A program made the translations under genes and the position numbers. Below the pieces are notes generated by a model. It was given only the letters and a program-made list of their open reading frames with translations. It did no database searches and had not been told where the DNA came from. Below, one piece after another: positions 46,561 to 57,020 of a stretch of 64,000 nt of DNA (its first letter is position 1; each line of letters starts with the position of its first letter). Location: NCBI RefSeq assembly GCF_004331075.1, contig NZ_SJNX01000001.1, positions 372,001 to 436,000 of the forward strand. Direction: 5' to 3'. This stretch comes from Acinetobacter brisouioides. GTDB taxonomy: Bacteria > Pseudomonadota > Gammaproteobacteria > Pseudomonadales > Moraxellaceae.

Positions 46561-47415
46561 ATGAGCGCAAGTATTATTGTTTTAGCACTTCTTGCTTTTG
46601 TTGCAGTCACTATTTTTAAAGGTGTGCGTATTGTCCCTCAAGGCAACAAATGGATCGTGCAACGTTTAGGCAAATACCATATGACTCTTGGGCCAGGTTT
46701 AAGTATCATTATTCCGTATATTGATGATATTGCGTATAAAGTCACAACCAAAGATATTGTTCTCAACATCCCGTCTCAAGAAGTAATTACCCGTGATAAT
46801 GCTGTTTTACTGATGAATGCCGTGGCATACATTAACCTGACCACCCCTGAAAAAGCAGTCTACGGTATTGAAAATTTTAATATTGCAATCCAAAATCTGG
46901 TACAAACATCACTACGTTCGATTGTCGGTGAAATGGATCTAGATGACGCCTTGTCGTCACGCGACCATATTAAAGCCAAACTCAAAGCTGCAATTTCTGA
47001 TGATATTGCTGATTGGGGAATCACCTTAAAAACAGTAGAAATTCAGGATATTCAACCCTCTACAACGATGCAGGCTGCTATGGAAGCGCAAGCCGCAGCA
47101 GAACGTCAACGTCGTGCCACAGTGACTAAAGCCGATGGTGAAAAACAAGCTGCCATTTTGGAAGCAGATGGTCGTCTCGAAGCATCACGCCGTGATGCCG
47201 AAGCACAAGTGGTATTGGCAGAATCTTCTCAAAAAGCCATTGCGATGGTAAGTTCAGCAATTGGCGAACAGGAAATCCCTGTATCCTACTTGCTTGGCGA
47301 ACAATACATTAAAGCCATGCAAGATATGGCAAAATCCAACAATGCCAAAACTGTGGTGCTCCCTGCCGATGTGCTCAATACCATTCGTGGCATTATGGGA
47401 CGTAATTTAAAATAA
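46561..47415 (+). CDS. SPFH/band-7 protein, QmcA-like
   Basis: 284 aa. One N-terminal membrane helix (MSASIIVLALLAFVAVTIF) then a band-7 domain (about 20-200; VPQGNKWIVQRLGKYHMTLG is typical) and a coiled-coil with Ala/Glu/Arg repeats (AEAQVVLAESSQKA). Stomatin/QmcA family, forms large ring cages around membrane proteases or microdomains. AAGGAAAATAAT precedes the ATG. Ends before a bidirectional terminator. Confidence 0.9.
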   Translation: MSASIIVLALLAFVAVTIFKGVRIVPQGNKWIVQRLGKYHMTLGPGLSIIIPYIDDIAYKVTTKDIVLNIPSQEVITRDNAVLLMNAVAYINLTTPEKAVYGIENFNIAIQNLVQTSLRSIVGEMDLDDALSSRDHIKAKLKAAISDDIADWGITLKTVEIQDIQPSTTMQAAMEAQAAAERQRRATVTKADGEKQAAILEADGRLEASRRDAEAQVVLAESSQKAIAMVSSAIGEQEIPVSYLLGEQYIKAMQDMAKSNNAKTVVLPADVLNTIRGIMGRNLK

Positions 47416-47429
47416 TTGATTTAAAAATA

Positions 47430-47454
47430 AAAAAAGCGGCTAAGCCGCTTTTTT
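47430..47454. terminator. bidirectional terminator between the SPFH gene and ispA
   Basis: AAAAAAGCGGC-TAA-GCCGCTTTTTT, T-runs on both strands. The ispA stop codon sits at its edge (47454). Confidence 0.85.
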
Positions 47455-48377
47455 TAATGTTGCCGCGCCAGTAAAAACTGGGTAATCGCATGCAATTGCT
47501 GTGCTTCTTCCCCAAAATGACTCAAGGCATGGAGCGCTTGATCATGCAATTGTTGTGCATACGCTTGTGCAGCATCCAAACCCAAAAGTGCAGGATAAGT
47601 CGATTTCTCAACTTCCAAATCTTTACCCGCAGTTTTGCCCAAGACTTCAGTTTCAGCTGTGATATCTAAAATATCATCCTGTACTTGAAAAGCCAGACCA
47701 ATTGCCTGCCCAAACTGGCGTAACTGTGGAATCGCAACATCTGTGCCTTTAAAAATGGTCACAGCTGCCATCATGATTGCGGCCTGAATTAATGCACCTG
47801 TTTTATTACGGTGAATATTTTCCAGTGCAGCCTGATCAATCTGCTTTCCTTCAGCTTGTAAATCAAGCACTTGCCCACATACCATTTTCGAGCTAGCTGT
47901 TGCTAAAATCTGCATTTGCTTTAACACAATACCAGACTCAATGGCTGCACCCGTATCAAACAGACGGCTACCAAGTACTTCATATGCCATCGACTGCAAC
48001 ACGTCACCCGCCAGTAAAGCAGCATCTTCTCCAAATGCTACATGACAGGTGGGTTGTCCGCGGCGCAAAGAGTCATTGTCCATACATGGCAAATCATCAT
48101 GTGCTAGCGAATAGCAATGGATCAATTCAACTGCAACCGCCGCACGGCGTACCGCAGCCGAATGCATATGCGGTTGTAAAGCCGCAGTTGCATAGCACAG
48201 CGCAGGACGCACACGCTTACCGCCTAACATCACGGCATGATACACCGCCCCTTTTAAAGGCTCAGGAAGTGCAAAAGCATCCAATGCTAGTGTTAGATCC
48301 TGTTGAATTTGTTGCTGTGCAGATTTTAAAACGTCTGCAGATATTGATGCGATTGTTGACACATCTGCCTCGGACAT
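47454..48377 (-). CDS. ispA: farnesyl diphosphate synthase IspA
   Basis: Joins dimethylallyl diphosphate and two isopentenyl diphosphates to C15 farnesyl diphosphate, precursor of ubiquinone and undecaprenyl chains. 307 aa from ATG 48377 (MSEADVSTIAS). First aspartate motif HDDLPCMDND near residue 85 with two residues inserted, and second motif VQDDILDI near 220, both of the bacterial short-chain type. The upstream frame would reach 48401 and overlap yjdM; ATG 48377 instead leaves 7 bases to yjdM. Confidence 0.92.
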   Translation of the reverse strand: MSEADVSTIASISADVLKSAQQQIQQDLTLALDAFALPEPLKGAVYHAVMLGGKRVRPALCYATAALQPHMHSAAVRRAAVAVELIHCYSLAHDDLPCMDNDSLRRGQPTCHVAFGEDAALLAGDVLQSMAYEVLGSRLFDTGAAIESGIVLKQMQILATASSKMVCGQVLDLQAEGKQIDQAALENIHRNKTGALIQAAIMMAAVTIFKGTDVAIPQLRQFGQAIGLAFQVQDDILDITAETEVLGKTAGKDLEVEKSTYPALLGLDAAQAYAQQLHDQALHALSHFGEEAQQLHAITQFLLARQH

Positions 48378-48384
48378 ATTGAAA

Positions 48385-48726
48385 TTACGCTTTTTTAACA
48401 AATTCTGATTTAAGCTTCATTGCTCCAATACCATTGATTTTACAGTCGATATTGTGACCATCACTCGCATCAGCAAGCAAACGGATGCCTTTCACTTTGG
48501 TACCAACTTTGACTACCAATGATGAACCTTTGACTTTTAGATCTTTAATCACGGTGACACTGTCACCATCTTGCAGTACTTGACCATGCGCATCGACGAT
48601 CTGCTCAGCTTGCTCAGCGGCTGCCTCACCTTCTTTCCATTCATAAGAACATTCTGGGCAAATGAACAATTCACCATCAGCATAGGTGTATTCGGATTGA
48701 CACTTTGGGCAAGCAGGAATTGTCAT
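48385..48726 (-). CDS. yjdM: PhnA-family zinc-ribbon protein YjdM
   Basis: 113 aa. N-terminal zinc ribbon [10 protein letters not shown] ... CPECSYEW (residues 5-28), then the YjdM beta-barrel domain ([26 protein letters not shown]). Despite the old name PhnA it is not tied to phosphonate use; its role is undefined. Lies 7 bases before ispA, so may share its transcript. Confidence 0.9.
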   Translation of the reverse strand: MTIPACPKCQSEYTYADGELFICPECSYEWKEGEAAAEQAEQIVDAHGQVLQDGDSVTVIKDLKVKGSSLVVKVGTKVKGIRLLADASDGHNIDCKINGIGAMKLKSEFVKKA

Positions 48727-48970
48727 ATTAATGATCTCAAAATAAAAAGCATTATCGCCTGATTGTTGTTTTTTTTCAAAAATATCTGAGCAATCATAGC
48801 AAAATACTCAACTCAGAGTAAAAATCGAGTAGTTTTTAGTCAAAAAATATTTATATTTTTCAAAAAGTTATACTACAAAAGTCGCACATAAACCAGTCAT
48901 TCATAACGCTAGGCTAAATTATAGCAATCTATTACAATACACAATCTTGTGGATTACTGAGCATACCATT

Positions 48971-50326
48971 TTGAGTAACGAGTCATCGAAATTACAGCGT
49001 GGCTTAAAAAACAGACATATCCAACTGATTGCAATGGGTGGTGCAATTGGTACGGGTCTGTTTCTAGGTTCCGCACAAGTCATCCAATCTGCTGGGCCAT
49101 CGATTATTTTAGGCTATGCAATTGGTGGTTTAATTGCATTTTTAATTATGCGCCAACTTGGGGAAATGATTGTTCATGAACCGACTACAGGTTCTTTCAG
49201 TCATTTTGCGTATAAGTATTGGGGAAATTTTCCAGGTTTTTTAACAGGCTGGAATTACTGGATTTTATATATTTTAGTGGCAATGTCAGAATTGACTGCC
49301 GTTGCAAAGTATATTAACTACTGGTGGCCCTTTATCCCTGCGTGGGTGTCGGTATTGTTCTTTTTTATTGTCATTACCTTAGTCAACTTAGGCAATGTCA
49401 AATTTTATGGTGAATCCGAGTTTTGGCTTGCCATTATTAAAGTTACAGCCGTGATTGCCATGATTATTTTTGGGATTGTATTATTGGTTACAGCTGATCC
49501 AAACTCAGGCTCAACCATTACCAATCTATGGACACATGGTGGTTTCTTCCCGAAAGGCTTTGATGGTCTATTTTACATGCTTGCCTTTATTATGTTTGCC
49601 TTCGGTGGGATTGAACTGATCGGTATGGCAGCGGCAGAAGCTGAGGAACCAGAAAAAACCATTCCGAAAGCGATTAATCAGGTAGTTTTCCGTGTTCTGA
49701 TTTTCTATGTCGGCTCACTCACGATTTTATTATCGCTTGTACCTTGGGATAAGCTACAACTCGGTGGTTTAGATAAAAGTCCATTCGTGATGATTTTCAG
49801 TCAGTTAGGAATTGGCTGGGCTGCGAGTATTCTGAACTTCATTATTTTAACAGCGGCACTCTCTGTATATAACAGTGGAATGTATGCCAACAGCCGTATG
49901 TTATTTGGCTTGGCAGAACAAGGCAATGCGCCAAAAGTGTTCCTGAAAGTCAATAAACAAGGTACGCCAATTCCTGCTGTGTTATTTTCAGCGCTACTGA
50001 TTTTTGCCTGCGTATTGTTGAACTACTTTGTTCCTGAAGGTGCTTTAGGTCATCTGATGTATATTGTAGTTGGGGCTTTGGTTCTTAACTGGGCAATGAT
50101 TGCACTGACCCATTTGAACTTTAAAAAGGCAATGATTACCGAAGGAATTAAAACTAAATATCCTTCATTGCTATACCCTATCACCAACTATATTGTTTTA
50201 GCTTTTATTGTAGTTGTGCTTTACATCATGTGGATGCAAGGCTTTAAAGAGTCTGTGATCATGATCCCTATTTGGATTGCACTGATGTTTATGCTCTTTA
50301 AAATGCTTGCTGCTAAAAAATCTTGA
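48971..50326 (+). CDS. aroP: aromatic amino acid permease, AroP-like
   Basis: Inner-membrane proton symporter for aromatic amino acids (AAT family), 451 aa from TTG 48971 (MSNESSKLQRGLKNRHIQL); TTG 48947 would add 8 residues, and neither start has a good ribosome site. Twelve helices. Close to E. coli AroP along its length: GAIGTGLFLGSAQVIQSAGP, FSHFAYKYWG, GWNYWILYILVAMSELTAV, TAALSVYNSGMYANSRMLFG. PheP or a related Phe/Tyr/Trp/His carrier is the alternative. A strong terminator follows. Confidence 0.85.
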   Translation: MSNESSKLQRGLKNRHIQLIAMGGAIGTGLFLGSAQVIQSAGPSIILGYAIGGLIAFLIMRQLGEMIVHEPTTGSFSHFAYKYWGNFPGFLTGWNYWILYILVAMSELTAVAKYINYWWPFIPAWVSVLFFFIVITLVNLGNVKFYGESEFWLAIIKVTAVIAMIIFGIVLLVTADPNSGSTITNLWTHGGFFPKGFDGLFYMLAFIMFAFGGIELIGMAAAEAEEPEKTIPKAINQVVFRVLIFYVGSLTILLSLVPWDKLQLGGLDKSPFVMIFSQLGIGWAASILNFIILTAALSVYNSGMYANSRMLFGLAEQGNAPKVFLKVNKQGTPIPAVLFSALLIFACVLLNYFVPEGALGHLMYIVVGALVLNWAMIALTHLNFKKAMITEGIKTKYPSLLYPITNYIVLAFIVVVLYIMWMQGFKESVIMIPIWIALMFMLFKMLAAKKS

Positions 50327-50383
50327 GGAGAATGGGTTAGATATCATTTTATCTAATGAAAATCTGATTTTCTGAGTATTTTT

Positions 50384-50416
50384 AAAAAGTTATTGCCCCG
50401 CAATAACTTTTTTTTT
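50384..50416 (+). terminator. terminator of aroP
   Basis: A 12-bp stem AAAAAGTTATTG / CAATAACTTTTT, CCCCG loop, then a T-run. It sits about 30 bases before the tRNA-Arg. Confidence 0.85.
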
Positions 50417-50448
50417 ATGAATGTTTGAGGTAGAGTAACGCCTAAGCT

Positions 50449-50524
50449 GCGGTCTTAGCTTAACTGGATAGAGCAGTTGCCTCCTAAGCGACCGACGTGG
50501 GTTCGAGTCCCGCAGACCGCACCA
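50449..50524 (+). tRNA. tRNA-Arg(CCT)
   Basis: 76 nt with encoded CCA. Acceptor GCGGTCT / AGACCGC, anticodon loop CTCCTAA gives CCT (AGG codons), T-loop GTTCGAGTC. The rare-codon arginine tRNA is a common integrase attachment site, and an integrase fragment starts 164 bases downstream. Confidence 0.95.
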
Positions 50525-50687
50525 TTTTATGGTTTATTTTTAACTTTTTCAGTCTACCCAAGACTTATTTTAAATATAAAATCAAAAACTTAAATAAAAT
50601 AATCACTATCTATCTCAAGTGTAAATACCCTATTAGAATTTAGATTTTTTCGCGGTATTTTTTACGGTAAGACTACTGACTATAAAA

Positions 50688-50864
50688 ATGCCAAAAATCA
50701 CTATTCCACTTACAGATACAAAGATTAAGACTATCAAAGCTGATCCTGAAAAAATTCAGAAATTAGCTGATGGTCATGGTCTATTCCTCATTATTTCCAA
50801 AACTGGTGAAAAAACTTGGCGGTTTGATTATTCATGTCCTTACAGCAAAAAAGGAATTTTTTAA
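50688..50864 (+). pseudogene. N-terminal stub of a P4-type tyrosine integrase
   Basis: 58 codons from ATG 50688: PLTDTKIKTIKADPEKIQKL, then ADGHGLFLIISKTGEKTWRF and a short tail to TAA. This is the N-terminal arm-binding DUF4102 domain of phage P4-like integrases (LTDtxixxxkp...klxDgxGLyLxvxxsGxKxWrfrY). Catalytic domains are missing; the sequence loses coding sense after KKGIF. It is in the expected orientation and place, just inside a tRNA attachment site. Confidence 0.85.
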
Positions 50865-50907
50865 GAATTTATAGGGAGCGACTACCCGTAATATTGCTTA
50901 GGATCAT

Positions 50908-51975
50908 TTACAGATCAGCCAAATAAGCCGCTATTTCATCAACTGTTGCTCTTGCTGTTCTCGACACACCAATTAATGTTGCTGAAGCTGTTCCTACCCA
51001 TTCACCATAGCCAACCAACCATAAGTTATTCACTTTTAAAGAATGTGTACCTATGACTTTAACTGTGTTATCTGGTTCGACGACGTTCAGGCTTTTTAAA
51101 TGATTGAGAGATGCTTTAAATCCAGTACACCAAATCACAGCATCAACTTCTTCGCTTGTACCATCCGGCCAAATCACTGCATTTGTTGTAAAAGATACAA
51201 AAGGAGCCCGACTCTTCAAAATACCCCTATCCCTTGCCTCTTTAACACTGTCAATCATCACGATGTTACCCAATCCACCAATCGGCTGATCGATGACTCG
51301 ACCTTCCTGTTGTGCTTTGAGCCGTTCAGTTGCTCTTAAAAAGAGTACACGACCATCGACATCGTCAGGTAAAAATTGTGGTGGATTGGGTGTGACCCAA
51401 ATTGTTTTTGCAACTTTAGAGACTTCAGCAAGAATTTGTGCACCTGAATTTCCACCACCAACCACAATGACTTTTTTATTTTTAAATGAATCTGCATTGA
51501 TGTAATGAGCTGAATGCAACTGAATGCCTTGAAATTTTTCATGACCAGCATAATCAGGAATATACGGTTGACTCCATGTCCCCGTTGCGCTGACTACAGA
51601 TCGAGCTCTCCAATATTTTTCTCCCGCATAAACATCTAAATATGCGCCATTCGATTCAACATGATCCACATGCACTGGACGAATAATTGGGAATTGATAA
51701 CGTTGTTCATACGCAGCCAAATATTGTATGACTTCATCACGTGTAGGATAGATCTCTGCGGTTTTTGGCATTAGCCAACCAGACAGCGAACTCCATGTAT
51801 TGGGAGAAAAAAGGCGCAATGATTGCCAAGTACGCTGCCATGCCCCACCAGCCTGATTTTGATCATCTAGAATAACGAATGAAATTTTTTTACGCTTTAA
51901 AAAGTAAGCCGTAGAAAGAGCAGCTTGCCCACCCCCAATAATGACCACACCAACCTCAGCCTGTAGTTGAGTCAA
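50908..51975 (-). CDS. arsO: ArsO-type flavin-dependent monooxygenase
   Basis: 355-aa NAD(P)H/FAD monooxygenase. Rossmann site [18 protein letters not shown] at residues 12-29, GGAWQRTW, and a second nucleotide-binding site [16 protein letters not shown] near 170. The text [16 protein letters not shown] and NPTRDE-like region match ArsO proteins of arsenic operons, whose exact reaction with organoarsenicals or arsenite is not settled. The TTG start has a strong ribosome site GGAGAAAGGCG 7 bases upstream. It lies downstream of arsH on the same strand with a 193-base gap. Confidence 0.82.
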   Translation of the reverse strand: MTQLQAEVGVVIIGGGQAALSTAYFLKRKKISFVILDDQNQAGGAWQRTWQSLRLFSPNTWSSLSGWLMPKTAEIYPTRDEVIQYLAAYEQRYQFPIIRPVHVDHVESNGAYLDVYAGEKYWRARSVVSATGTWSQPYIPDYAGHEKFQGIQLHSAHYINADSFKNKKVIVVGGGNSGAQILAEVSKVAKTIWVTPNPPQFLPDDVDGRVLFLRATERLKAQQEGRVIDQPIGGLGNIVMIDSVKEARDRGILKSRAPFVSFTTNAVIWPDGTSEEVDAVIWCTGFKASLNHLKSLNVVEPDNTVKVIGTHSLKVNNLWLVGYGEWVGTASATLIGVSRTARATVDEIAAYLADL

Positions 51976-52168
51976 CGCCTTTCTCCTCTATTGAATTATT
52001 CGTTTTATAATTAAAAATTCAACGGTGCAATCATATTCAGGATAGCTTCTAAACAATCTAACCCACCACTAAAAATCAAGCTTAACAACCTGAATTATTA
52101 AGCTTGCTCTCTGCATCTACAACAAAAGAAGCTTTTCAGAGATTTAATCGCCTTTACATTTCTAGAGT

Positions 52169-52894
52169 TTACAAACTCCGCTGATTTACCCGCTTTGAAA
52201 GTTCTTCTGCAGATTCTTTACGTTCTGAGTAACGGTCGGTGAAGTAGTTCACTTGTCCACGAGTCAGTAAAGTGAACTTAAACAACTCTTCCATCACATC
52301 AACGATACGGTCATAGTAGGACGATGGCTTCATCCTTCCATCCTCTTCAAACTCTAAAAATGCTTTAGGAATTGAGGACTGGTTTGGAATTGTAATCATC
52401 CGCATCCAGCGACCAAGAATTCGCATTTGATTTACGCTATTAAATGATTGTGAACCACCACTCACCTGCATCAGCGCCAGCGTTTTTCCTTGGGTTGCTC
52501 GAATCGCGCCACCTGCAAGTGGAATCCAGTCAATCTGTGATTTAAAGATCGAACTCATCGCGCCATGGCGTTCTGGTGAACACCACACCATGCCTTCAGA
52601 CCATGCCAATAACGTATGTAACTCTTTTACTTTTGGATGTTCAGCATCTGTATCTTCAGGTAAAGGGAGTCCTTTAGGGTGAAATATTTTTACTTCAGCA
52701 CCAAAGTGTTCCAAAATTCGACCTGCCTCAAGTACTGCTAAACGACTGTATGATCGTTCACGATTTGAGCCATACAACAGTAAAATACGCGGTGGGTGAT
52801 CCAATTCTTTCGCTTGAACCTTTTCCAAAGTTGGTTGTTCAAGCAAATTCATATCTACATTCGGGAGAGTCATCGTGTCTTGTTGCATCAGCAT
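52169..52894 (-). CDS. arsH: NADPH-dependent FMN reductase ArsH
   Basis: Flavodoxin-like oxidoreductase giving resistance to organoarsenicals by oxidising trivalent methyl- or phenyl-arsenicals. 241 aa from ATG 52894 (other starts: TTG 52900, ATG 52888). FMN-binding loop [14 protein letters not shown] near residue 40, [21 protein letters not shown] near 108, and the C-terminal ARSH box [28 protein letters not shown]. No arsR, arsB or arsC is adjacent, so the resistance set is incomplete in this window. Confidence 0.9.
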   Translation of the reverse strand: MLMQQDTMTLPNVDMNLLEQPTLEKVQAKELDHPPRILLLYGSNRERSYSRLAVLEAGRILEHFGAEVKIFHPKGLPLPEDTDAEHPKVKELHTLLAWSEGMVWCSPERHGAMSSIFKSQIDWIPLAGGAIRATQGKTLALMQVSGGSQSFNSVNQMRILGRWMRMITIPNQSSIPKAFLEFEEDGRMKPSSYYDRIVDVMEELFKFTLLTRGQVNYFTDRYSERKESAEELSKRVNQRSL

Positions 52895-52900
52895 GCTCAA

Positions 52901-53181
52901 ATTAAAGAATTCTTATCGCTATCAAGTTTAAGATATAACTTGAATATGAAGTCTGCCTAACTGCGTAAATTTATTCAATACTGTTCATCAACCATCCATC
53001 TCATTCATATGACTTTTAAAATATCTCGTGAACAACTTATCTCAAAATAACTTTATGCAGTGCATTTTCGTTTCTACCAAACTGCATAAAACTCTACACA
53101 AAGTCCGCGAGCATACTGAGCCTATCGAAATAAAACTTTAAACATTCAACAGCACTAAATGCAGTATCTGAAAAATATAAG
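52901..53181. promoter_or_regulatory. upstream region of arsH with an inverted repeat
   Basis: About 280 bases with no gene. Starting 28 bases before the arsH ATG, TCAAGTT (52922-52928) and AACTTGA (52937-52943) form a 7-bp perfect inverted repeat with an 8-base spacer, of the size of an ArsR/SmtB-family operator. No arsR is present nearby to bind it. The rest is featureless. Confidence 0.4.
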
Positions 53182-53203
53182 AAAAGCCTCAATCGAGGCT
53201 TTT
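53182..53203 (-). terminator. terminator of ppk1
   Basis: AAAAGCCTC / GAGGCTTTT stem with a 4-base loop, T-rich on the minus strand, about 50 bases past the ppk1 stop. Confidence 0.8.
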
Positions 53204-53252
53204 CATTTGAGTATTTTGGGGAAAATAAATAATCCCCACAAGCTCTTTGTAT

Positions 53253-55361
53253 TTAGCGGAAAGATTCAAGCAAGGTTTGCTGAGCATTGTACAATGGCTC
53301 GCCTTGTTTTGGCTGTACACGCACCCAAACCCCGTCACCTTGCAACAACCATGCCTGCTGATTATCTTGTAAATAATTGAGCAAACCAAACTGATAAATG
53401 CGTTTACGCAGTGCAGAATCTTCGATTGGGAAACAAGCTTCCACACGATTAAACAGGTTGCGGTTCATCCAGTCAGCACTTGAACAGTAAATTCGTGCAT
53501 TACCCTGATTGGCAAAATAGTAAACTCGCGTATGTTCAAGGAAACGTCCAACAATTGAACGAACCCGAATATTTTCTGACAAACCAGGTAGTCCTGGGCG
53601 TAAGCAACAAATTGAACGAATAATCAAGTCAATCTGTACACCTGCTTGTGAAGCTTCATACAGTTTGTTAATGAGCTGAACTTCAGTCAAAGCATTCACT
53701 TTAATGATGATTCTTGCTTCTTTACCCGCTTTTGCGGATGCAATTTCATCATCAATACAACTGACAAGATGGCTATGTAAGGTAAATGGCGCATGTAACA
53801 GCTTTTTCAGCTTTGCCATTTTCCCCATACCTGTCAATTCTTGGAAAATGCGATGCACATCTTCGCAAAGTTCTTTCTCTGTCGTCAGCAAGCCATAGTC
53901 GGTATAAATTCGTGCATTACCCGCATGATAGTTACCTGTACCCAAATGCGCATAACGTACCAATTTATTGTTTTCACGGCGTACGACCAAAATCATTTTG
54001 GCGTGGGTTTTATAACCCACAATACCGTACACTACGACCGCGCCTGCTTCTTGCAACACATTAGCAACTTCGATATTGGACTCTTCATCAAAGCGGGCAC
54101 GCAACTCAATTACCGCAGTAACTTCCTTGCCATTACGAGCGGCTTCTGCCAACACCTGTACAATCTCTGAATTTGCTCCACTACGGTACAAAGTTTGCTT
54201 GATCGCCAAGACCTGTGGGTCACGCGCAGCTTCACGCAGAAATGAAATCACTGGCGCAAAAGATTCAAACGGATGGTGCAGTAAAATATCTTGCTTACGC
54301 ATTGCCGCAAAGATATTTTCAGACTTGGTCAGCACTTTTGGAATCACTGGCGTAAACGCATCATATTTTAAATGCGGGCGTTTGAAATTCGACAACAAGC
54401 GTGCCAGATTAACAGGGCCATCCACTTTGTAAAGCTGATCTTCATCCAGCTCAAATTCGTTCAGTAAGTACTCATAAATTTGTTTCGGGCAGTTTTCTGT
54501 CACTTCCAGACGTACCGCACGACCAAAACGGCGTGAGCTGAGTTCACCTTTGAGCGCTTTTGCTAAATCATCAACATCTTCATTTAAAGCCAGATCAGCA
54601 TTTCGCGTGACACGGAACTGATAACATCCCGTTGCAGTCATACCAGGGAATAAATCAGAAACGTGTTCATGAATAATCGCTGACAACATGACATGGTGTT
54701 CTTTACCATCGGTCAATTCATCAGGCAAGCGAACTACTCGCGGCAATGAACGTGGCGCAGGGACAACCGCCAGATCAATTTGACGACCAAAGGCGTCTTT
54801 ACCTTCTAAAGTGACAATAAAGTTTAAGCTTTTATTGACCAAACGCGGAAATGGGTGTGCTGGATCTAAACTAATTGGCGTGAGTACAGGCGCAACCTGT
54901 TCTTGAAAATATTTTTTCACCCATGCCGTTTGCGCAGGAGTTAACTCCCCACGGCGCAAGAAGCAAATATCCTCTTCACGTAAGCGCGCTAGGATTTCCT
55001 GATTTAAAATACGGTACTGACGTTCAATCGCGATATGCGCAGTTTTTGAAATCTGCTCTAAAACTTGCTTGGGAGTCAAACCATCTGGACTATGGCTTTC
55101 ATTACCCAAAGTCAGTTGTTCCATGACACCCGCGACACGAATCTCAAAAAATTCATCGAGATTGCGTGAAAAAATGAGTAAAAAATTTAAGCGTTCAAGT
55201 AATGGGTGTAATGGATCTACAGCTTGTTCAAGCACCCGTAAATGGAAATCTAAAATCGAGAGTTCACGATTAATATAACGGTCGTTATAAGCATAATCTG
55301 CGGCAGTCACATTTTTGGCAACAGGTGCTGGCGTCGGCGCAGGAGATACTTCGGTATTCAT
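53253..55361 (-). CDS. ppk1: polyphosphate kinase Ppk1
   Basis: Makes inorganic polyphosphate from ATP, reversibly, on the membrane face. 702 aa from ATG 55361 (MNTEVSPAP), preferred over ATG 55373 since GGAACG lies 6-8 bases before it. In order: N-terminal helical domain with [17 protein letters not shown], head domain, and two catalytic phospholipase-D-like domains. Catalytic His candidates are in [12 protein letters not shown] (about 445) and [16 protein letters not shown] (about 465); [17 protein letters not shown] near 640 is typical. No ppx gene follows. Confidence 0.95.
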   Translation of the reverse strand: MNTEVSPAPTPAPVAKNVTAADYAYNDRYINRELSILDFHLRVLEQAVDPLHPLLERLNFLLIFSRNLDEFFEIRVAGVMEQLTLGNESHSPDGLTPKQVLEQISKTAHIAIERQYRILNQEILARLREEDICFLRRGELTPAQTAWVKKYFQEQVAPVLTPISLDPAHPFPRLVNKSLNFIVTLEGKDAFGRQIDLAVVPAPRSLPRVVRLPDELTDGKEHHVMLSAIIHEHVSDLFPGMTATGCYQFRVTRNADLALNEDVDDLAKALKGELSSRRFGRAVRLEVTENCPKQIYEYLLNEFELDEDQLYKVDGPVNLARLLSNFKRPHLKYDAFTPVIPKVLTKSENIFAAMRKQDILLHHPFESFAPVISFLREAARDPQVLAIKQTLYRSGANSEIVQVLAEAARNGKEVTAVIELRARFDEESNIEVANVLQEAGAVVVYGIVGYKTHAKMILVVRRENNKLVRYAHLGTGNYHAGNARIYTDYGLLTTEKELCEDVHRIFQELTGMGKMAKLKKLLHAPFTLHSHLVSCIDDEIASAKAGKEARIIIKVNALTEVQLINKLYEASQAGVQIDLIIRSICCLRPGLPGLSENIRVRSIVGRFLEHTRVYYFANQGNARIYCSSADWMNRNLFNRVEACFPIEDSALRKRIYQFGLLNYLQDNQQAWLLQGDGVWVRVQPKQGEPLYNAQQTLLESFR

Positions 55362-55460
55362 ATGTCGTTCCATACGTATTTTTCATGTTATTTAAGCAGT
55401 ATGCTGCATATTTATGACAATTTCATAAAGTTTGAACATAAACTATGCAAATGAATATGT

Positions 55461-56138
55461 CTATGTTGGAATTTGGCTATATCGAATGTATTTGGCAATA
55501 AAACGCTTACGGAATCTAAATTTTTCATCTTCAGGATGTTGCTGATAATAACGTGGGTTCGGCAATAAAGCCGCCAAGAAGATCGCCTGTTCACGCGTCA
55601 GATTTTTGCTGCTTTTATGAAAATAATGACGTGATGCCGCTTCGACACCATAAATGTTAGCACCCAGTTCTACCGAGTTCATATAGACTTCAAGGATCCG
55701 TTGTTTTGACCACATGCGTTCCATCATCCATGTTGCAATCGCTTCTTGCCCTTTGCGGACGAAAGAACGCTGATTAAATAAAAACAGATTTTTTGCTAAC
55801 TGCTGTGAAATAGTTGAGCCGCCCGCCACAATTCCATCTGCTTTTTCGTTACGTTGTAAGGCAACCTGCATGCCTTCAAAGTCAAAACCATGATGGTGCA
55901 AAAACTTGCCATCTTCCGCGGCCACCACGGCGTGTTTAAACTGATTACTGATTTCATCATAATCGCGCCACTTATGTTGTAGCGTTTCATCAGGATACTG
56001 AAATGCATCAATACGCATAAACATGCTGCGGTCTACAGGATGCGTTCGCCACCACAATAAACTGGCAAAGATCCAGAGTTGAACCACCATAAACAAAGTC
56101 ATTAAAATCAAAAAAATACGCATGAACAATGTTTTCAT
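55461..56138 (-). CDS. mtgA: monofunctional peptidoglycan glycosyltransferase MtgA
   Basis: Polymerises lipid II into glycan strands. 225 aa from ATG 56138 ([20 protein letters not shown]); a TTG three codons upstream is less likely. One N-terminal membrane helix, then the GT51 domain: catalytic Glu in [14 protein letters not shown] near residue 83, [15 protein letters not shown] near 122, [31 protein letters not shown]. No transpeptidase domain follows, so it is the monofunctional type. Single gene; 88 bases to ppk1. Confidence 0.94.
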   Translation of the reverse strand: MKTLFMRIFLILMTLFMVVQLWIFASLLWWRTHPVDRSMFMRIDAFQYPDETLQHKWRDYDEISNQFKHAVVAAEDGKFLHHHGFDFEGMQVALQRNEKADGIVAGGSTISQQLAKNLFLFNQRSFVRKGQEAIATWMMERMWSKQRILEVYMNSVELGANIYGVEAASRHYFHKSSKNLTREQAIFLAALLPNPRYYQQHPEDEKFRFRKRFIAKYIRYSQIPT

Positions 56139-56207
56139 GATGTGCAACTACTCCCAATCTCACCCGATATGTTAAGCTGAGTTTTTAAAAAATCGACACA
56201 GCATACC

Positions 56208-57020
56208 ATGTCTGAGATGCAACAACCTCCGTTTTATCGCAGCAACCTTGATGTTCAACTTTGGTGGGTGACAGCCGCCTTAATCAGTATCAACGTTGGG
56301 TTGTATTTATGGCAAATTGCAGTCGGTGTCAATCCAAGTCAGCCGGGCATTGATGCTGCATTGGCTTGGGGAGCAGACTTTGCACCATTGACCTTTTTGT
56401 CTGAGCCAGCGCGATTATTTACCAGCATGTTTTTTCATTTTGGTTTTCTGCATTTGGCACTCAACATGTGGGCGCTGTATATTTTTGGCAGCCTTGCCGA
56501 GCAGATTTTCGGACGTTTTTATTTTCTAGGTATGTATATCTGCTGTGGTTTAGCAGGTAGCTTGCTGAGTAGTTGGCTAAATATTCACCATAGTTACTTG
56601 TACTTAGAAACCGCCAATACTGCCTTGCTACCAAGCGTCAATGCAGGTGCATCGGGCGCAATTATGGGCTTGGGCAGTGCCCTGACTGTCTTGTCATTAT
56701 TTCCTAACCTGCCCAATGTGCCTTTTGTACTGGTGAAACGTAGTTTATTGCTCATTATGGGCATTAACCTAACCTTGGGTATGCTGATTCCCAACATTAA
56801 CAATGCCGCACATTTAGGCGGTGCAATCATGGGCGTCGTGCAAAGCCTGATCTGGTATCGCTGTACGGTTCACGGGCGCAATACCCTTGGCAGTTTGCTC
56901 GGACTGAGTGTCGGGGTGATGCTGCTAATTGCCAGTTATCTCTATTGTCAGCATCTTGTCCAAGCAGGCTTGCTGCCCTTATGGCACCTAATCCTGAAAC
57001 GGTTTGATATGCCTGCCTAG
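56208..57020 (+). CDS. rhomboid-family intramembrane serine protease
   Basis: 270 aa, about seven hydrophobic helices. Catalytic Ser in GASGAIMGLG (about residue 147), catalytic His in NNAAHLGGAIMG (about 200), and the oxyanion/conserved HLALNMWALYIFG segment near residue 84. The extended loop between helices 1 and 2 holds the conserved WR-like region AWGADFAPL. Not the GlpG layout: there is no cytoplasmic N-domain. The substrate is unknown. Convergent with ybbP; the stops overlap by 4 bases. Confidence 0.86.
   Translation: MSEMQQPPFYRSNLDVQLWWVTAALISINVGLYLWQIAVGVNPSQPGIDAALAWGADFAPLTFLSEPARLFTSMFFHFGFLHLALNMWALYIFGSLAEQIFGRFYFLGMYICCGLAGSLLSSWLNIHHSYLYLETANTALLPSVNAGASGAIMGLGSALTVLSLFPNLPNVPFVLVKRSLLLIMGINLTLGMLIPNINNAAHLGGAIMGVVQSLIWYRCTVHGRNTLGSLLGLSVGVMLLIASYLYCQHLVQAGLLPLWHLILKRFDMPA

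Noticed and set aside
50688..50864. Integrase stub as an intact small protein
   Set aside because: It holds only the N-terminal arm-binding domain and lacks the catalytic Arg-His-Arg-Tyr part, so it cannot recombine DNA.
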